From contig NC_079516.1 in the NCBI RefSeq assembly GCF_000801105.2, positions 22,915,043 to 22,979,042 on the forward strand: a stretch of DNA of 64,000 nucleotides, written 5' to 3'. The DNA comes from Raphanus sativus (Eukaryota; Streptophyta; Magnoliopsida; Brassicales; Brassicaceae). A program made the position numbers and the translations under genes. Positions within the stretch are counted from its first letter, which is position 1, and each line of letters starts with the position of its first letter. The notes under the pieces were generated by a model that saw only the letters and a list, made by a program, of their open reading frames with translations, was not told where the DNA came from and made no database searches. Shown here piece by piece: positions 21,981 to 32,939 of the stretch.

Positions 21981-22733
21981 GGACTTATGAGGATCATCTC
22001 TGCTTCGGTCATCTATTAACTTCACCCACATTAATTGCAGGTAACTGTTGAAAATCCCAGCTGAGGGTTCTGTGGATTGACTAATCTGGTTTGTTTTGTT
22101 CCATGTCTTTTTGGATGATGTCTCTGGAAACTGAAAAAGACATGTTGGGGTGGGTGCTTCTTTGGTTTCAGGTCTTGGGAAGAGATTAGAAGAATACAAA
22201 ACAGGGATAGAATCTGTAGAGACGTATTTTGTATGAATGAATTGTGTAAAATCTCCTATCCAGTCTCATTAGTGCAAATATTCTTTTGGCCATTATTTCA
22301 GCAAAACCCTTTGGATTCTTCAATATAATACAAACAATCATTTACCTCACATTTTTGATGTTTATATTATTTCTACCGACACTGCAAAGATTAGTTGCCA
22401 ACAATCATTCTACCTCACATTACTCGGTTTGGTTCAACTTAACCAACAATTTTTAATTAGGCCAGGCCCAAATACAAATTCTACAATATCCATTGCCGAT
22501 TGATTTATTAGTTGTTTTGGCACGTGATTTTTGTTTGGGTTAAGCTGTTAGGTCTCACCAAGATTTATAATCACGTTCCACAATTCGACCTTTGATATAA
22601 GTCCTTATTCAATATTCCCAGCCATTTGAAATTTCATTAGTTTCTACATATTTTATTTTATTTTTGGGTCTTCATATAGAGGAAGAATCTCGCAAGAGCA
22701 ACCAACCAAAACAAAGCACAAACGAGAGAGAAG
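21981..22733 (+). promoter_or_regulatory. FLY2-like 3' UTR and SUR1 upstream region
   Basis: The first about 300 bases, downstream of the FLY2-like stop, are likely 3' UTR. The remainder up to the SUR1 start at 22734 must hold the SUR1 promoter and leader, so the intergenic space is under 760 bp. A CACGTG-like CACGTGA word (22521-22527) is present. I cannot fix a TATA box or start site. Confidence 0.45.
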
Positions 22734-24572
22734 ATGAGTAAAGAACAAGCACACGCCAACCTTGCCGTTCCCGCGTTTCGAACTGAGAAAGTGCCCAAAA
22801 CGCAAACGCAGAATGGCCACGGTACTGTTTGGCGGTTCGGTGGAGCAGACAAGGCCGCGAAAGCCTCGACCGTGACGCTCAGAGGAGTTATCTACATGCT
22901 CTTCGACAACTGCAGCAAGGACGTCAAAAAGACTATTTTGCCCCTCGGCCATGGAGATCCTTCCGTCTATCCTTGCTTCCGCACCTGTATCGAGGCGGAA
23001 GACGCCGTAGTCAACGTCCTCCGCTCCGGCAAAAGCAATTCTTACTGTCCCGGAGCTGGAATTCTCCCCGCCAGAAGGTATATAAATTAAAATATTATTA
23101 TTCTCGATCAAGTCAATTCGAGATCTTAGCGACATTTGATCCGATTCGAGCTTCAGCTTATCTACTGACTCTACCCACTCACTCGACAGAACACCAACAC
23201 AAGTCTTCGTGTATAATTAATTTTGAAATTGACTTTGAAGACCCTATAGTTTTAGATTTCTTAAAAATAGACCCCATAGCTTTTAAAATGCACTAGATCG
23301 ACCCTCATTTGGTTGATTTTTTTTTTGTGAACAGAGCCGTCGCCGATTATCTGAACCCAGACCTTCCGAACAAGCTGACACCGGAGGACATCTTCCTGAC
23401 AGCTGGATGCAACCAAGGGATAGAGCTTGTGTTCGAATCGTTGGCTCGACCAAACGCAAACATATTGCTCCCGCGTCCCGGTTTCCCTCACTACGACGCG
23501 CGTGCTGTCTACAGTGGACTCGAGATCCGCAAGTTCGATCTTCTCCCCGATAGAGAATGGGAGATTGATCTCCAAGGCGTCGAAGCCGTTGCAGACGAGA
23601 ACACTGTGGCCATTGTTGTGATTAATCCCAACAACCCATGTGGAAACGTCTACTCTCACGACCATCTCCACAAGGTTGCAGAGACGGCTCGGAAGCTGGG
23701 GATAATGGTGATCGCTGACGAAGTGTACGACAAGACTATATTCGGAGACAACCCTTTCGTTCCGATGGCCAAGTTCTCATCGATCGTCCCTGTGCTCACC
23801 CTGGGAGGCATATCTAAAGGATGGGTTGTTCCTGGATGGAAGATTGGCTGGATCGCCTTGAATGATCCCGAGGGCGTTTTCGAATCCACCAAGGTCTCCT
23901 TTCTCTTCTATTTGCCTGCTTTCTTTGTAACCACGTAATCTCACTCAATATGTATTCTGACAGGTGGCTCAATCCATCAAGCAGAGTCTTGACATCACTC
24001 CTGACCCTTCCACTATCATTCAGGCTGCGCTTCCTGAGATCCTGGAGAAAGTGGATGAAAACTTCTTTGCAAAGAAGAACAAGATACTCAAACGTAATGT
24101 CGATTTGGTGTGTGATAGGCTCAAGGATATTCCCTGCGTCGTCTGTCCCAAGAAACCCGAGTCTTGCACTTATCTTTTGGTAACACTTTAGAACTAACTG
24201 ATGAATAGATAAGCATTCTGGTACACAACAATATTAACAGTTTTGCTTACTGCAGACAAAGCTGGAGCTGTCATTGTTGGACAACATCAAGGATGACATT
24301 GATTTCTGTGTGAAGCTGGCCAGAGAGGAAAATCTCGTGTTTCTACCAGGTAAAGCAAAATGAAATATCAAGAAACATGAATCTTGATACTAAAAATATA
24401 TATTTCATTTGCAGGAGAGGCTCTGGGGTTGAAGAACTGGATGAGGATAACTATTGGAGTGGAAGCTCATATGCTTGAGGATGCACTTGAGAGACTCAAG
24501 GGTTTCTGTACACGTCATTCCAAGAAGACAGATACAGAAACTGAGTCACCTTCAACCGTTGAAAATGTGTGA
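22734..24572 (+). CDS. SUR1: C-S lyase of glucosinolate synthesis (SUPERROOT1), 5 exons
   Basis: Exons 22734-23077, 23335-23893, 23964-24179, 24256-24349 and 24415-24572 join in frame to 1371 nt, 456 residues, close to about 462 in Arabidopsis SUR1. It is a fold-type I PLP aminotransferase-family protein of the tyrosine aminotransferase group. SUR1 cleaves S-alkylthiohydroximates to thiohydroximates, a core glucosinolate step, and its loss causes auxin excess in Arabidopsis. Seen here are the start [54 protein letters not shown], and the PLP-lysine segment [14 protein letters not shown]. One oddity: the conserved SYGPGAG loop reads SYCPGAG (TGT codon in exon 1). The gene lies head-to-tail about 750 bp behind the FLY2-like gene. 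A broken duplicate of its 3' end lies downstream. Confidence 0.96.
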
Positions 24573-25186
24573 TAATAATAATACTGTCGGGATATTACCT
24601 GTATTTTTACACGCCCCTAAGCCGTGTGATGTACGTACAATGTGCCAGGGGGATGTTCTGGTATGATATATCATGCCTTTCCACTTTAATTATCTAAACC
24701 AAATTTCAAACCTAATAAAAATTGTTGTAAACTTTTCAAATAGCATTAAGGATCCAGTGTCTAGGGGCACAGTTATATACTCCTTTTTTCTTGTACCAAA
24801 TTTACTCTTCTTCTTATACTCATTATTGGCTTTGTACCTATTTTTTCAAGTACTAGTAGTTGTCAAATCAGGCATCAATTAATAGATTTTAAATATTTGC
24901 AAATACAAGATAAATAACAAGTCTGGAAAAATCGGCTACTCGATCTGATATTATCCGTTATTTGTTTGGAGACAAAAAAAATAAATAATATTGGTATATA
25001 AAAAAATCATGTTTTAATTCATTTTTGTTTAATAATATGTACAAATATTTTGTTTATCTTAATTCTTGTGTTTTCAGTAAAGTAAACAAAATAAATTTTT
25101 ATGTTTCATTTCTAGTAAATTATTTATTCCATAAATAATTCTTAATATTCGGAAAGTATTTATATGTACTTCAGAAATACTTGAAA
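24573..25186. other. SUR1 3' flank and AT-rich DNA
   Basis: Probable 3' UTR then AT-rich intergenic sequence. Open frames here are short and unlike known proteins. Confidence 0.5.
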
Positions 25187-25566
25187 GATGAATAGTTAAT
25201 ACACCCATATTAACAGTTTCACCTACTGCTGACAAAACTGGAGCTGTCATTGGAGGAAAAACATCAATGAAGAAGTTGATTTATGTGAGATACTCATCAG
25301 AGAGACGAAACTTTAACATCTAAAAAAAATTAAAAGAAAAGTGTACTTACTTTTTTCATTACACATCTATTTAGAATTTTAGAATTAATCGTGTTTGAGT
25401 TTGAGTAGTTGACCTATCAGTAATAATACGAGATATTATATGAGTAAAACCAAAGCAAAGAGAAATATCATATGGGGATTGTATAGTTAATAAATAAGAC
25501 TATTAGGCCTCCTGGAAAAATTAATGCATCGTTTGTCACACGAAATAAAACCCATGTATTGAATAT

Positions 25567-26762
25567 TGGAAAAAGTGTCTATTTCAACACGAACTTTACG
25601 CGTCATGCCTATTTATTCACGAACTTTGTAATAGTGCGTATTCCACAGTGAACTAAACAAAAAAAAATTAAATACTATATGAATTTATCCGTTGTACCTA
25701 TTCATTCACGAACTTCATAATAGTGCATATTTTACATTGAACTAAACAAAAAATCAAAAAAATACTACATAGACTCTCAAAATCATGTTTATTTATACAT
25801 TGACTAATAAAGGTGTTAGTTATCCATTAATTTATCAAAACGACGTCATTTTGAATAAATTTTGTAAAATTAAAAATTTAAAAATAAAATTTGGACTCTC
25901 AAAATTGTACTTATATATATTGACCGTCAAAGATGTTAGTCATCCTTTAATTTATCAAAAGATTTTATTTTGGATAAATTCTGTGAAATTATTCGTCTTT
26001 TTGTAATTTTTTAATTTTACAAAATCTATAAAAAATGACGTTGTTTTGATAAATTAACGTATGACTAACACTTTTGATTTGCTGACAAAAAAAATACTAA
26101 CACTTTTGACGGTTAATATATATATATATAAAATAAATTAACGTATGATTAACACCCTTGACTTGCTGATAAAAAAGACTAACACCTCTGACGCTCAAAA
26201 TCGTGATTATATATATTGACCGTCAAACGTGTTAGTATTTTTTTGTCAGCAAATCAAAAGTGTTAGTCATACGTTAATTTATCAAAACAACGTCATTTTG
26301 ATAAATTTTGTAAAATTAAAAAATTACAAAAAGAAGAATAATTTCATAGAGTTTATCCAAAATAAAATCTTTTGATAAATTAAAGGATGACTAACACCTT
26401 TGACTGTCAATATTTATAAGTACAATTTTGGGAGTCTACATTTTATTTTTAAATTTTTATTTTTACAAAATTTATTCAAAGTTACGTCGTTTTGATAAAT
26501 TAATGGATGACTAACACCTTTATTAGTCAATATATAAATAAACATGATTTTGAGAGTCTATGTAGTACTTTTTGAATTTTTGTTTAGTCCAATGTGAAAT
26601 ATGCACTACTATAAAGTTAGTGAAGGAATAGGCACGACACATAAAATTCATATAGTATTTTAAATTTTTTGTTTAGTTCAGTGTGGAATAGGCACTACTA
26701 TAAAGTTCGTGAAAGAATAGTCACGGCGCTTAAAGTTCGTGTTGAAATAGACACTTTTTCCA
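25567..26762. mobile_element. Foldback element inside the SUR1 duplicate
   Basis: The ends read TGGAAAAAGTGTCTATTTCA inward on both sides. Long imperfect arms share ACACGAACTTTA, GTTTAGTTCA and GGATGACTAACACCTTTA-type words, meeting in an AT-rich centre near 26160. Flanks TTGAATAT and CTAAATAT are only similar (6 of 8), so the duplication is decayed or chance. It is probably Mutator-like and has no coding capacity. Confidence 0.8.
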
Positions 26763-26968
26763 CTAAATATCCCCTGTATATTAATAGAGGAACATCTGAA
26801 AAGATGTAACCTCAATTTTGTAATAATTAAAAAAGACTTCTCCTTATGTGGCAATCAACTAGATAGTCAATTAGTCTTATGTATCAGCTTTACATTCAAT
26901 TGAAAAACAAGGTGGTCCAATTCAATTTTTATATCTCTCTAAATACATTCAATACAAGTAAATATATA

Positions 26969-27489
26969 CAGTATAATCTCTATAAATTAATACTCAATAA
27001 ATTAATAATCTCTATAAATTAATAAATTTCGCCAATCTCAGCTTGGGCAGGTGTAAAATATTGATACAAATCGATAAAATAATAAGATAATAATATTTTA
27101 AAAATTCCTATGTAAATATATGGTCCCATTAAAATCATAAATTAATAATCTATCAATATATATTTTTTACTTAAGTACAAACTAAGCATTATATTGATTG
27201 GTTTTATATCTACAATGAAATACATCTATTTTCGTAATATTTCAATATATTTTGATAATATTTAGTAAAATTATATCGAAAATCACATAGCAATTCTATG
27301 GAACTTAAAAATATACATCAAATAAGATAATAAAAAACTATGAAAGTAGAATTTCTAAAATTTAAATAATGTATATTTCATAACAAAAATAGAAAAAAAA
27401 ATCTAAAAATGAAATTTTTGTAAATTAATATTTCTATAAATTAATAAAATTTTAAAGTCCCACATTATTAATTTATAAAAGTTCTACTG
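26969..27489. mobile_element. Mariner-like MITE with TA target site
   Basis: Ends CAGTATAATCTCTATAAATT (left) and, inward from the right, CAGTAGAACTTTTATAAATT are flanked by TA on both sides. Internal repeats of TCTATAAATTAATA are typical. The small element at 48165-48357 has the same ends. Confidence 0.75.
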
Positions 27490-28134
27490 TATTATGCTTT
27501 TTATTATACTAAGTATCACATTGATTAGTAGTCTTAAATTTGTTCCTTAAATAAAATCTATGAAATTACCTAATATGATTAACTTATATAGGACAATTAA
27601 TGATTATAAATCATACATATTTGATTACAATTTTTGTATCTTCTCTCCTATTTGATTAATTTTATATTATTAAAAGAAATTAAACAATCATATTAAGCAT
27701 ATAATAAAAAATTAGATTTTTCTTATATGTTATATTTTGAACTTTTTAAAACGCCTATAAATTACTAAAAGGGTAAAAATCTCACATTGATAATTTTGTG
27801 ATCAATGATTTTTTTTAAACAAGATACAAATAATCATAAATCATATGAATGTGAAATCTCATTAATTGATATTTATTATATATATCATTTAAATTAAATT
27901 ATCTAATATATAAAAATATAAATATCTTAATTTAAAATTTTTCATTGAAAACTATTGAGATCTTAAATGATATAAGTTAAATTAAACTATATACAACATA
28001 ATAATACATAAATATATTAACCCTCTTTTTATTATATAAACATTAAGCATATAATAAAAACATTGAATAATTTTACAATGTCGACTGACAATTTGAAATG
28101 GTATTGCTTTCTTTAATTTATCCCATTGTTTTTC

Positions 28135-28230
28135 TTAAATGGGCCTAGAACCATTTTTAATGATTAACTAAATATGACACGTACATAGAAGAATGTGTTT
28201 CGGTTTAAAAATGGTTCTAGGCCCATTTAA
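28135..28230. repeat. Perfect 26-bp inverted repeat hairpin
   Basis: Arms at 28135-28160 and 28205-28230 are exact reverse complements (core GGGCCTAGAACCATTTTT), separated by 44 bp. The GC-balanced stem stands out in AT-rich DNA. It may be a tiny MITE or a hairpin RNA source. No flanking duplication was seen. Confidence 0.8.
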
Positions 28231-28242
28231 CAATCAAACGTA

Positions 28243-28862
28243 TAGGCTTGGGCAAAAATCCGAATAAAAAAAGGAACCAAATCTAATCTGAATAAATATT
28301 ACATAACTTCAACCAAAATTGGTTAGATATCTGAACGGGTTCAAAAATTTTGTATCTAGAGAACCAGAACGGAACCCTATCCGAAACAAAATATTTCGAG
28401 CATACGAATATATTCAAACCAAATATATATTTTTAAATATATTAATTATTTTCATTTTAATCTATACAAAAATATACAAAATATATAAAATGTTTTTAAG
28501 TTGTCCAAATTACTTGGAAATATATACAAATAGTTAAAAGAATACATGTTTAAAATAGTTAACCAATACTTAAAATACCAATGCTAAAAATATTTATTGA
28601 TTTTTTATCCAGATATTTAAGATATGTTAAGTTTAAGTAATTTAGCTTACATTATACATATTTATATGTTATATATAATTTTTTTAGATTTTAAGAAATA
28701 TACAATATATATATATGAATTTTATTTTATTTTTACAAAATTAAATGTGATATCTGAATCCAAACCCAAACCCGTAGATCCAAACCGGATCGAACCCGCA
28801 AAAATTGAAACATAATTAAACTAAACCAAACTGAATAAATGGTACCCGAGTGTCCACCCCTA
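28243..28862. mobile_element. hAT-like MITE
   Basis: Left end TAGGCTTGGGCAAAAATCCG; right end, read inward, TAGGGGTGGACACTCGGGTA. Flanks ATCAAACGTA and ATCAAATGTA match at 9 of 10 positions, close to a hAT duplication though longer than 8. The subterminal CCGAA and CCAAACC words match the style of the 15321 element. Non-coding. Confidence 0.75.
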
Positions 28863-29093
28863 ATCAAATGTAAAAAAATAGTTATTGATAACAAAATATG
28901 TACTTTTATTATATTTAAATATAACATATTTTTAAAACTCACTCCGTGAACGGGGAGGGTTATTATCTAGTAAACAAGTATAAAAACCCATTAGCTGTAA
29001 ACTGTTAGGACAGTACAAAAACCTTATATTGGTAACCAGGTAAAGCAAAAGAGGGGGGGGGGGGGGAGGGTGTTTTGCAGGAGAGGCAAAAAT

Positions 29094-29270
29094 CAGCGGC
29101 GGAGCCACATTGTATGAGAGGGGGGCATCTGCTCTGAACAACTTTTCAAAATTTCATGTAAAAAACACTGAATAAGTTCGATATACCCCCCATTGTTTTT
29201 AGAAAATGTATTCCTAATTCATTGGAAATTTTACTTGCCCCCAATAAAATGATTCTTTGCATCTGCCACT
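29094..29270. mobile_element. Small hAT-like insert in the SUR1 duplicate exon 5
   Basis: CAGCGGCGGAGCCAC at the left and, inward from the right, CAGTGGCAGATGCAAAG resemble the CAGTGGCGGA ends of small plant hAT elements. It sits where SUR1 homology breaks off at GAGAGGC and resumes at AACTAGATGAGG. Flanking duplication is not clear. Confidence 0.55.
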
Positions 29271-29424
29271 GGCTAGAACTAGATGAGGATAACATGATCG
29301 GAGTGGAAGCTTATATGACCGAGGATTCACTTGAGAGACTTAAGGGTCTCTGTACACGTCATGCCATGAAGACAAATATCTTATTTCTGACATCCCACGA
29401 AGACAGATACATAAACTGGATAAC

Positions 29425-30107
29425 TAGGCCTAGATATTCATGTCTTTGGATCGGGTTAGAATCGATTTCTTCTGAGTTTTGTGTCTTTCAGATACTAGAC
29501 ATTAGGATTTAATTAAGTATTTCGAATTTTTGATGTGGGTTCAGGTAATTCGCATCTGGATAGGTTCGAAGTTCATAATTAACACTCGTAAAATATTTAT
29601 AAATTTTGGATCCATAACGGATCCAAGTTGGGTTCGTATATTTAAGACCAAAAAACATAAAATACTTAAATTTCATCAAATTTTAGCTGAAATTCATCAT
29701 ATTTCTCTAAAATTTTTCAAAATAACCAATATAAATGATTAATAATTAAAATTTAACCTTTTTAAACTCTATGTTTGACATTTAAAATTTTATATTACTT
29801 GAAAATATTACAAAATAATAAATAATATTGCAAACAAAAATAATTACAACAAAATCATAAATTAAAATATATAAAATAGAACACAAAGAGTTAGTCTTAG
29901 ATATCATGTCTTATGGTCGGTATAAATCAAGTCTATTCGGATCGGAATAATCCGGATCGATTCTTTTTGGGTCCGGTTATATCCGGGTCTTTTTGCGGTT
30001 CTGTTCTTTCGGGTAAAGGAATTGTGAATCTAACTAAGTGCATATAAATTTTCTGTTTAGTTTTGTATTGATTGCAGTTCAAGTTTTCGGGTAAAATGTC
30101 GGGCCTA
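29425..30107. mobile_element. hAT-like element, non-coding
   Basis: Left TAGGCCTAGATATTCATG and, inward from the right, TAGGCCCGACATTTTACCC. Flanks TGGATAAC and TGACTAAC agree at 6 of 8. GGGTT- and CCGGAT-rich subterminal DNA is present on both sides with an AT-rich middle. Confidence 0.65.
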
Positions 30108-30369
30108 TGACTAACTGAGCAATGATAATAATGTTGGATATAGACATCTATACCGTGTTACAAAAAAAATATAGACATCTATACCACTAAAATATAAACA
30201 CGTTGAAAATAATCTTAATCATACGTGATATATCATTAAAAAACGCAACAAAATTTATAAAATATGCATAGAATCTCATTAAGGTTATTTCCATTATTTT
30301 AAATTTGGTCACAAAATAACTAAAAGATGCTCTTATTTTATTTCTAAAGTTGCATTTCAATAACAGCTT
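30108..30369. other. AT-rich spacer
   Basis: Contains a short local duplication of ATATAGACATCTATACC (near 30140 and 30172). No gene is visible. Confidence 0.5.
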
Positions 30370-30385
30370 ATATCCTTTTAAATTT

Positions 30386-31478
30386 TTTTTTTTTACACGA
30401 TAAGATACTAAGATAAATCCTAGTACGAGTCAGCGAAAGCCGAATTGCGAGTATCAATCCAATGTGGCACCCTATGTTAACATAAGAGAAAACACGCTTC
30501 CTTGTTCGAGCTTGTCTTGCCAGGAAGTCGGCTTGGGTGTTACTGGATCTTTCTTTGTAGACTAATTGCCCGTCTTGGTAGGACGTCCATAGAGTTTTAA
30601 ACTCGTTGAGTTCAGCTGCAAAGGCTGGCCAATCTTCAGGTGTGTCGATCATTTTGACCAACTCCTGAGAGTCGGTAACAAAATAGTTGCAGTACCGATG
30701 ATGGCGAGACAAACATTTCAAGGCCCATATCAAACTTTTAAGTTCGGTATGTAAAGGCGAGAGTTGCTTGTGACAGCCTTGGAGCCCAAGTAGGTCTATT
30801 GATCCATCTTGTAGTTGAAGGATCCATCCTACTCCCCTCGTAGTGTCCTCTTTTTTCCACGATCCATCCACCCTACATATGAATGTAGGTTTTTCTGGAG
30901 GTCCCGTAGGTATGTTCTCAAAAGTATCTTCACTTGTTTCGGTCTCTTCATTGGCCAGAAACCATGCATTGCATTCTCGTGTCGCCAAATCGATAGTGTC
31001 TCTAGGTGAGAATTCACGTCCATTAAACAACTTTTCATTTCGGGCTTTCCAGATATACCAAATAATCCAGGGGAAAGCCCTGGTTAACTCCTCTGTATTT
31101 CCACCAGCGTTGGATCTTTAGAGGAAGTAATCTATGTTGGTATAGAGGTTTTCTGAAGGGAAAACTCCTGGAGCCGAGGGAATCGTTGAAAGAGCCCAGC
31201 ATTGGAGTGCTGAAGGGCATGTAAAGATCATATAGTTGATCGTTTCTTCTTCATAGCCGCATCTGGGACAACTGGGGTCGTTCTCAATGTATCTTTTGAA
31301 AAATCTTTCATTAACTGAAATAGCTCCGGAGAGACTTTGCCACAAAAAATGGCAGATTTTTTCCCAGTTTTGACTTTCCATATTTTTTCCTTCAGTGAAT
31401 TGAGTGAGGGTAGCTGGTTTCTGAATTCAGTTTCCTCATCTGGTTTTGATTTTGCAAGCATATAGCTTGACTTGACTG
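30386..31478 (-). mobile_element. 5'-truncated LINE with 16-bp target duplication
   Basis: The insert lies between two copies of ATATCCTTTTAAATTT (30370-30385 and 31479-31494). A T-run follows at its left edge, the complement of a poly(A) tail on the minus strand. 5' truncation, a tail and a long target duplication are the classic LINE insertion signature. Only the last part of ORF2 is present. Confidence 0.93.
30420..31478 (-). pseudogene. LINE ORF2 C-terminus: zf-RVT and RNase H domains
   Basis: From the right the frame reads VKSSYMLAKSKPDEE, then IWKVKTGKK. A frame change near 31350 leads to ICHFLWQSLSGAISVNERF and the zinc-binding CPRCGYEEETINYMIFTC. A TAA near 31125 follows, then AFPWIIWYIWKARNEK and the RNase H domain with CRVDGSWK, LHTELKSLIWAL, VTDSQELV and SNTQADFLARQAR. 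The Asp/Glu/Asp catalytic residues of RVT_3-type RNase H are visible. Endonuclease and reverse transcriptase are absent. It belongs to a different LINE sublineage from the fragment at 32940-36460, whose overlapping region (TVKSGYWVA, then NLLKKKDENG) differs. Confidence 0.88.
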
Positions 31479-31494
31479 ATATCCTTTTAAATTT

Positions 31495-32172
31495 GAATTT
31501 TTATGGAATTGATATTAAATATTAATATGAATAAGTATAAATATAAATATATTTTTATTTAGATAATATATATATATATATATATATCATTGTTAATTAA
31601 AGTACTACATCAAATAATAAATTTATCAAGTGTAAAACAGATTAAAAGAACTGATTAATTAGAGAAACATGTTTGAAATAAACTAAGTTAGATTCCATTT
31701 CTCAAAAACACATACAATAAAAAATATTTTAATATTTAGATTTACCGTTTACTGATTATTATTTAAGTTTATTATTTAGGGACAAATTAAGTTTATAAAC
31801 TTATATAAATATTTTAAAATATTAATAAATGATTTAGAAAGGTTAGTTTTGTCTTTTTCATAAAGATATTTATGAAAATATATCATTTAAAATTGGTATC
31901 AAATTTGAAGTAAAGTAATTCCTCCTGATTAAGTTATTTATATTATAATAATAATACAAAATAAAAGTTATTTAATACGAAATAGGATCAATTTATTTCA
32001 ACTACATCATAAAAATTAATTATCACAATTCTTTCAGAAAACTTCCTTTGTCATTCCTTATCGCTCTTTCTTTTTGCAAACGTCCACATATGAAACTCCA
32101 TATGAATTTCTATTTGTGCAAACAACCATATATAAGTTTAGAATCTATTGCGTGAAACAACAATACATAAAT
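31495..32172. other. AT-rich spacer between LINE and small peptide gene
   Basis: No ORF of note; an AT dinucleotide run lies near 31568-31587. The 3' UTR or a later exon of the minus-strand peptide gene could lie here. Confidence 0.5.
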
Positions 32173-32433
32173 TTAAGAGTGTAGATGAAAGGAATAGAAA
32201 GATTTGTACCGTTGGAAACTATGAGAAGGGGGTCCTCCTGGACCATGAGAAGGATTTGGACCACCACATTTGATTTTACAACATTCAAAACAGTTACCAT
32301 CGTGATCTTCACAAGGTACAGAACAACTGCGGAAACAACGCATCCAATTAGTTGCTTTGTTTGATTCTACGGTGACCACCATAACAGTCACCACCATCAT
32401 TATCACTACTAACACCGCACTCAATTTTGCCAT
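32173..32433 (-). CDS. Small secreted cysteine-rich peptide, thionin-like (tentative)
   Basis: An 86-residue frame begins MAKLSAVLVVIMMVVTVMVV, a strong signal peptide to about residue 24. The mature part holds seven cysteines in the order C-x3-C-x3-C-x6-C-x2-CC-x3-C (residues 33-60), then a Gly/Pro-rich tail (GPNPSHGPGGPPSHS). Small plant thionin-like and other antimicrobial-type peptides share the signal peptide plus compact Cys core design, but I cannot assign a named family with certainty. The end may be spliced: CAACG-GTACAA near residue 76 could be a donor, so the last ten residues are unsure. It stands alone between two LINE fragments, so it could be a lineage-specific host gene. Function is not shown by the sequence. 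Confidence 0.55.
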   Translation of the reverse strand: MAKLSAVLVVIMMVVTVMVVTVESNKATNWMRCFRSCSVPCEDHDGNCFECCKIKCGGPNPSHGPGGPPSHSFQRYKSFYSFHLHS

Positions 32434-32939
32434 TTTAGAAACTAAAAAAAAAACTTTGGCCTATTTTTTTCTCTCGTATTTTTATCTTATGATTGTTATT
32501 AAAATTTTCAAGAGATCATCCTCTATTTATGTATTAAAATTCTGTATGCATCATTCTAAGTTTGACTAGATTTTGTCAAAATGGTGTTTGGTCCACAACA
32601 TTATATGATTTTTCTTTATTCATTTCCTTCTATGTCAATCTTTGATTTGCTTTTACAGTATTAAATCTTTAACAAATAAAATGATTTAAATCCTTTAATC
32701 AATATATATATATATATATATATCTATTTATTTCCTTGGTTTTATGAAACACCATATCAAAATATTAGTTGATGTCCACCAGAGATTACAAATATTTGAT
32801 ATTCTTTTACAGCATAAAATTTTAGTGTTAATATATTTTAAAACCTTTGGTGACTTATAACAAATGTATAAACAGATATTAGAAATATTTGTTTTATCAG
32901 TATTTTAATTTAATTTTGAAATAAGCAGATATTACTTTT
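32434..32939. other. AT-rich DNA upstream of the peptide gene
   Basis: Includes a TA dinucleotide run near 32703-32722. It would hold the promoter of the minus-strand peptide gene. No element ends were recognised. Confidence 0.45.

Larger units (their letters stand above)
25187..29385 (+). pseudogene. Shattered partial duplicate of the SUR1 3' end
   Basis: Three SUR1-like pieces lie in order. At 25187-25320 is a degenerate copy of the end of intron 3 plus exon 4 (ACAAAACTGGAGCTGTCATT). At 29031-29087 are the exon 4 end, its donor (ACCAGGTAAAGCAAAA) and the intron 4 acceptor with exon 5 start (TTTTGCAGGAGAGGC). At 29271-29385 is most of exon 5 (GATGAGGATAACATGATCGG; translated VEAYMTEDSLERLKGLCTRH). 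The first gap, 25321-29030, is filled by a foldback, a mariner-like MITE, a hairpin and a hAT-like element; the second by an insert at 29094-29270. No promoter or 5' exons are seen. The downstream position in the same orientation suggests tandem duplication followed by decay. Confidence 0.88.

Noticed and set aside
29051..29070. Poly-G run as a G-quadruplex regulatory site
   Set aside because: A homopolymer run inside a dead SUR1 duplicate intron; no gene for it to regulate.
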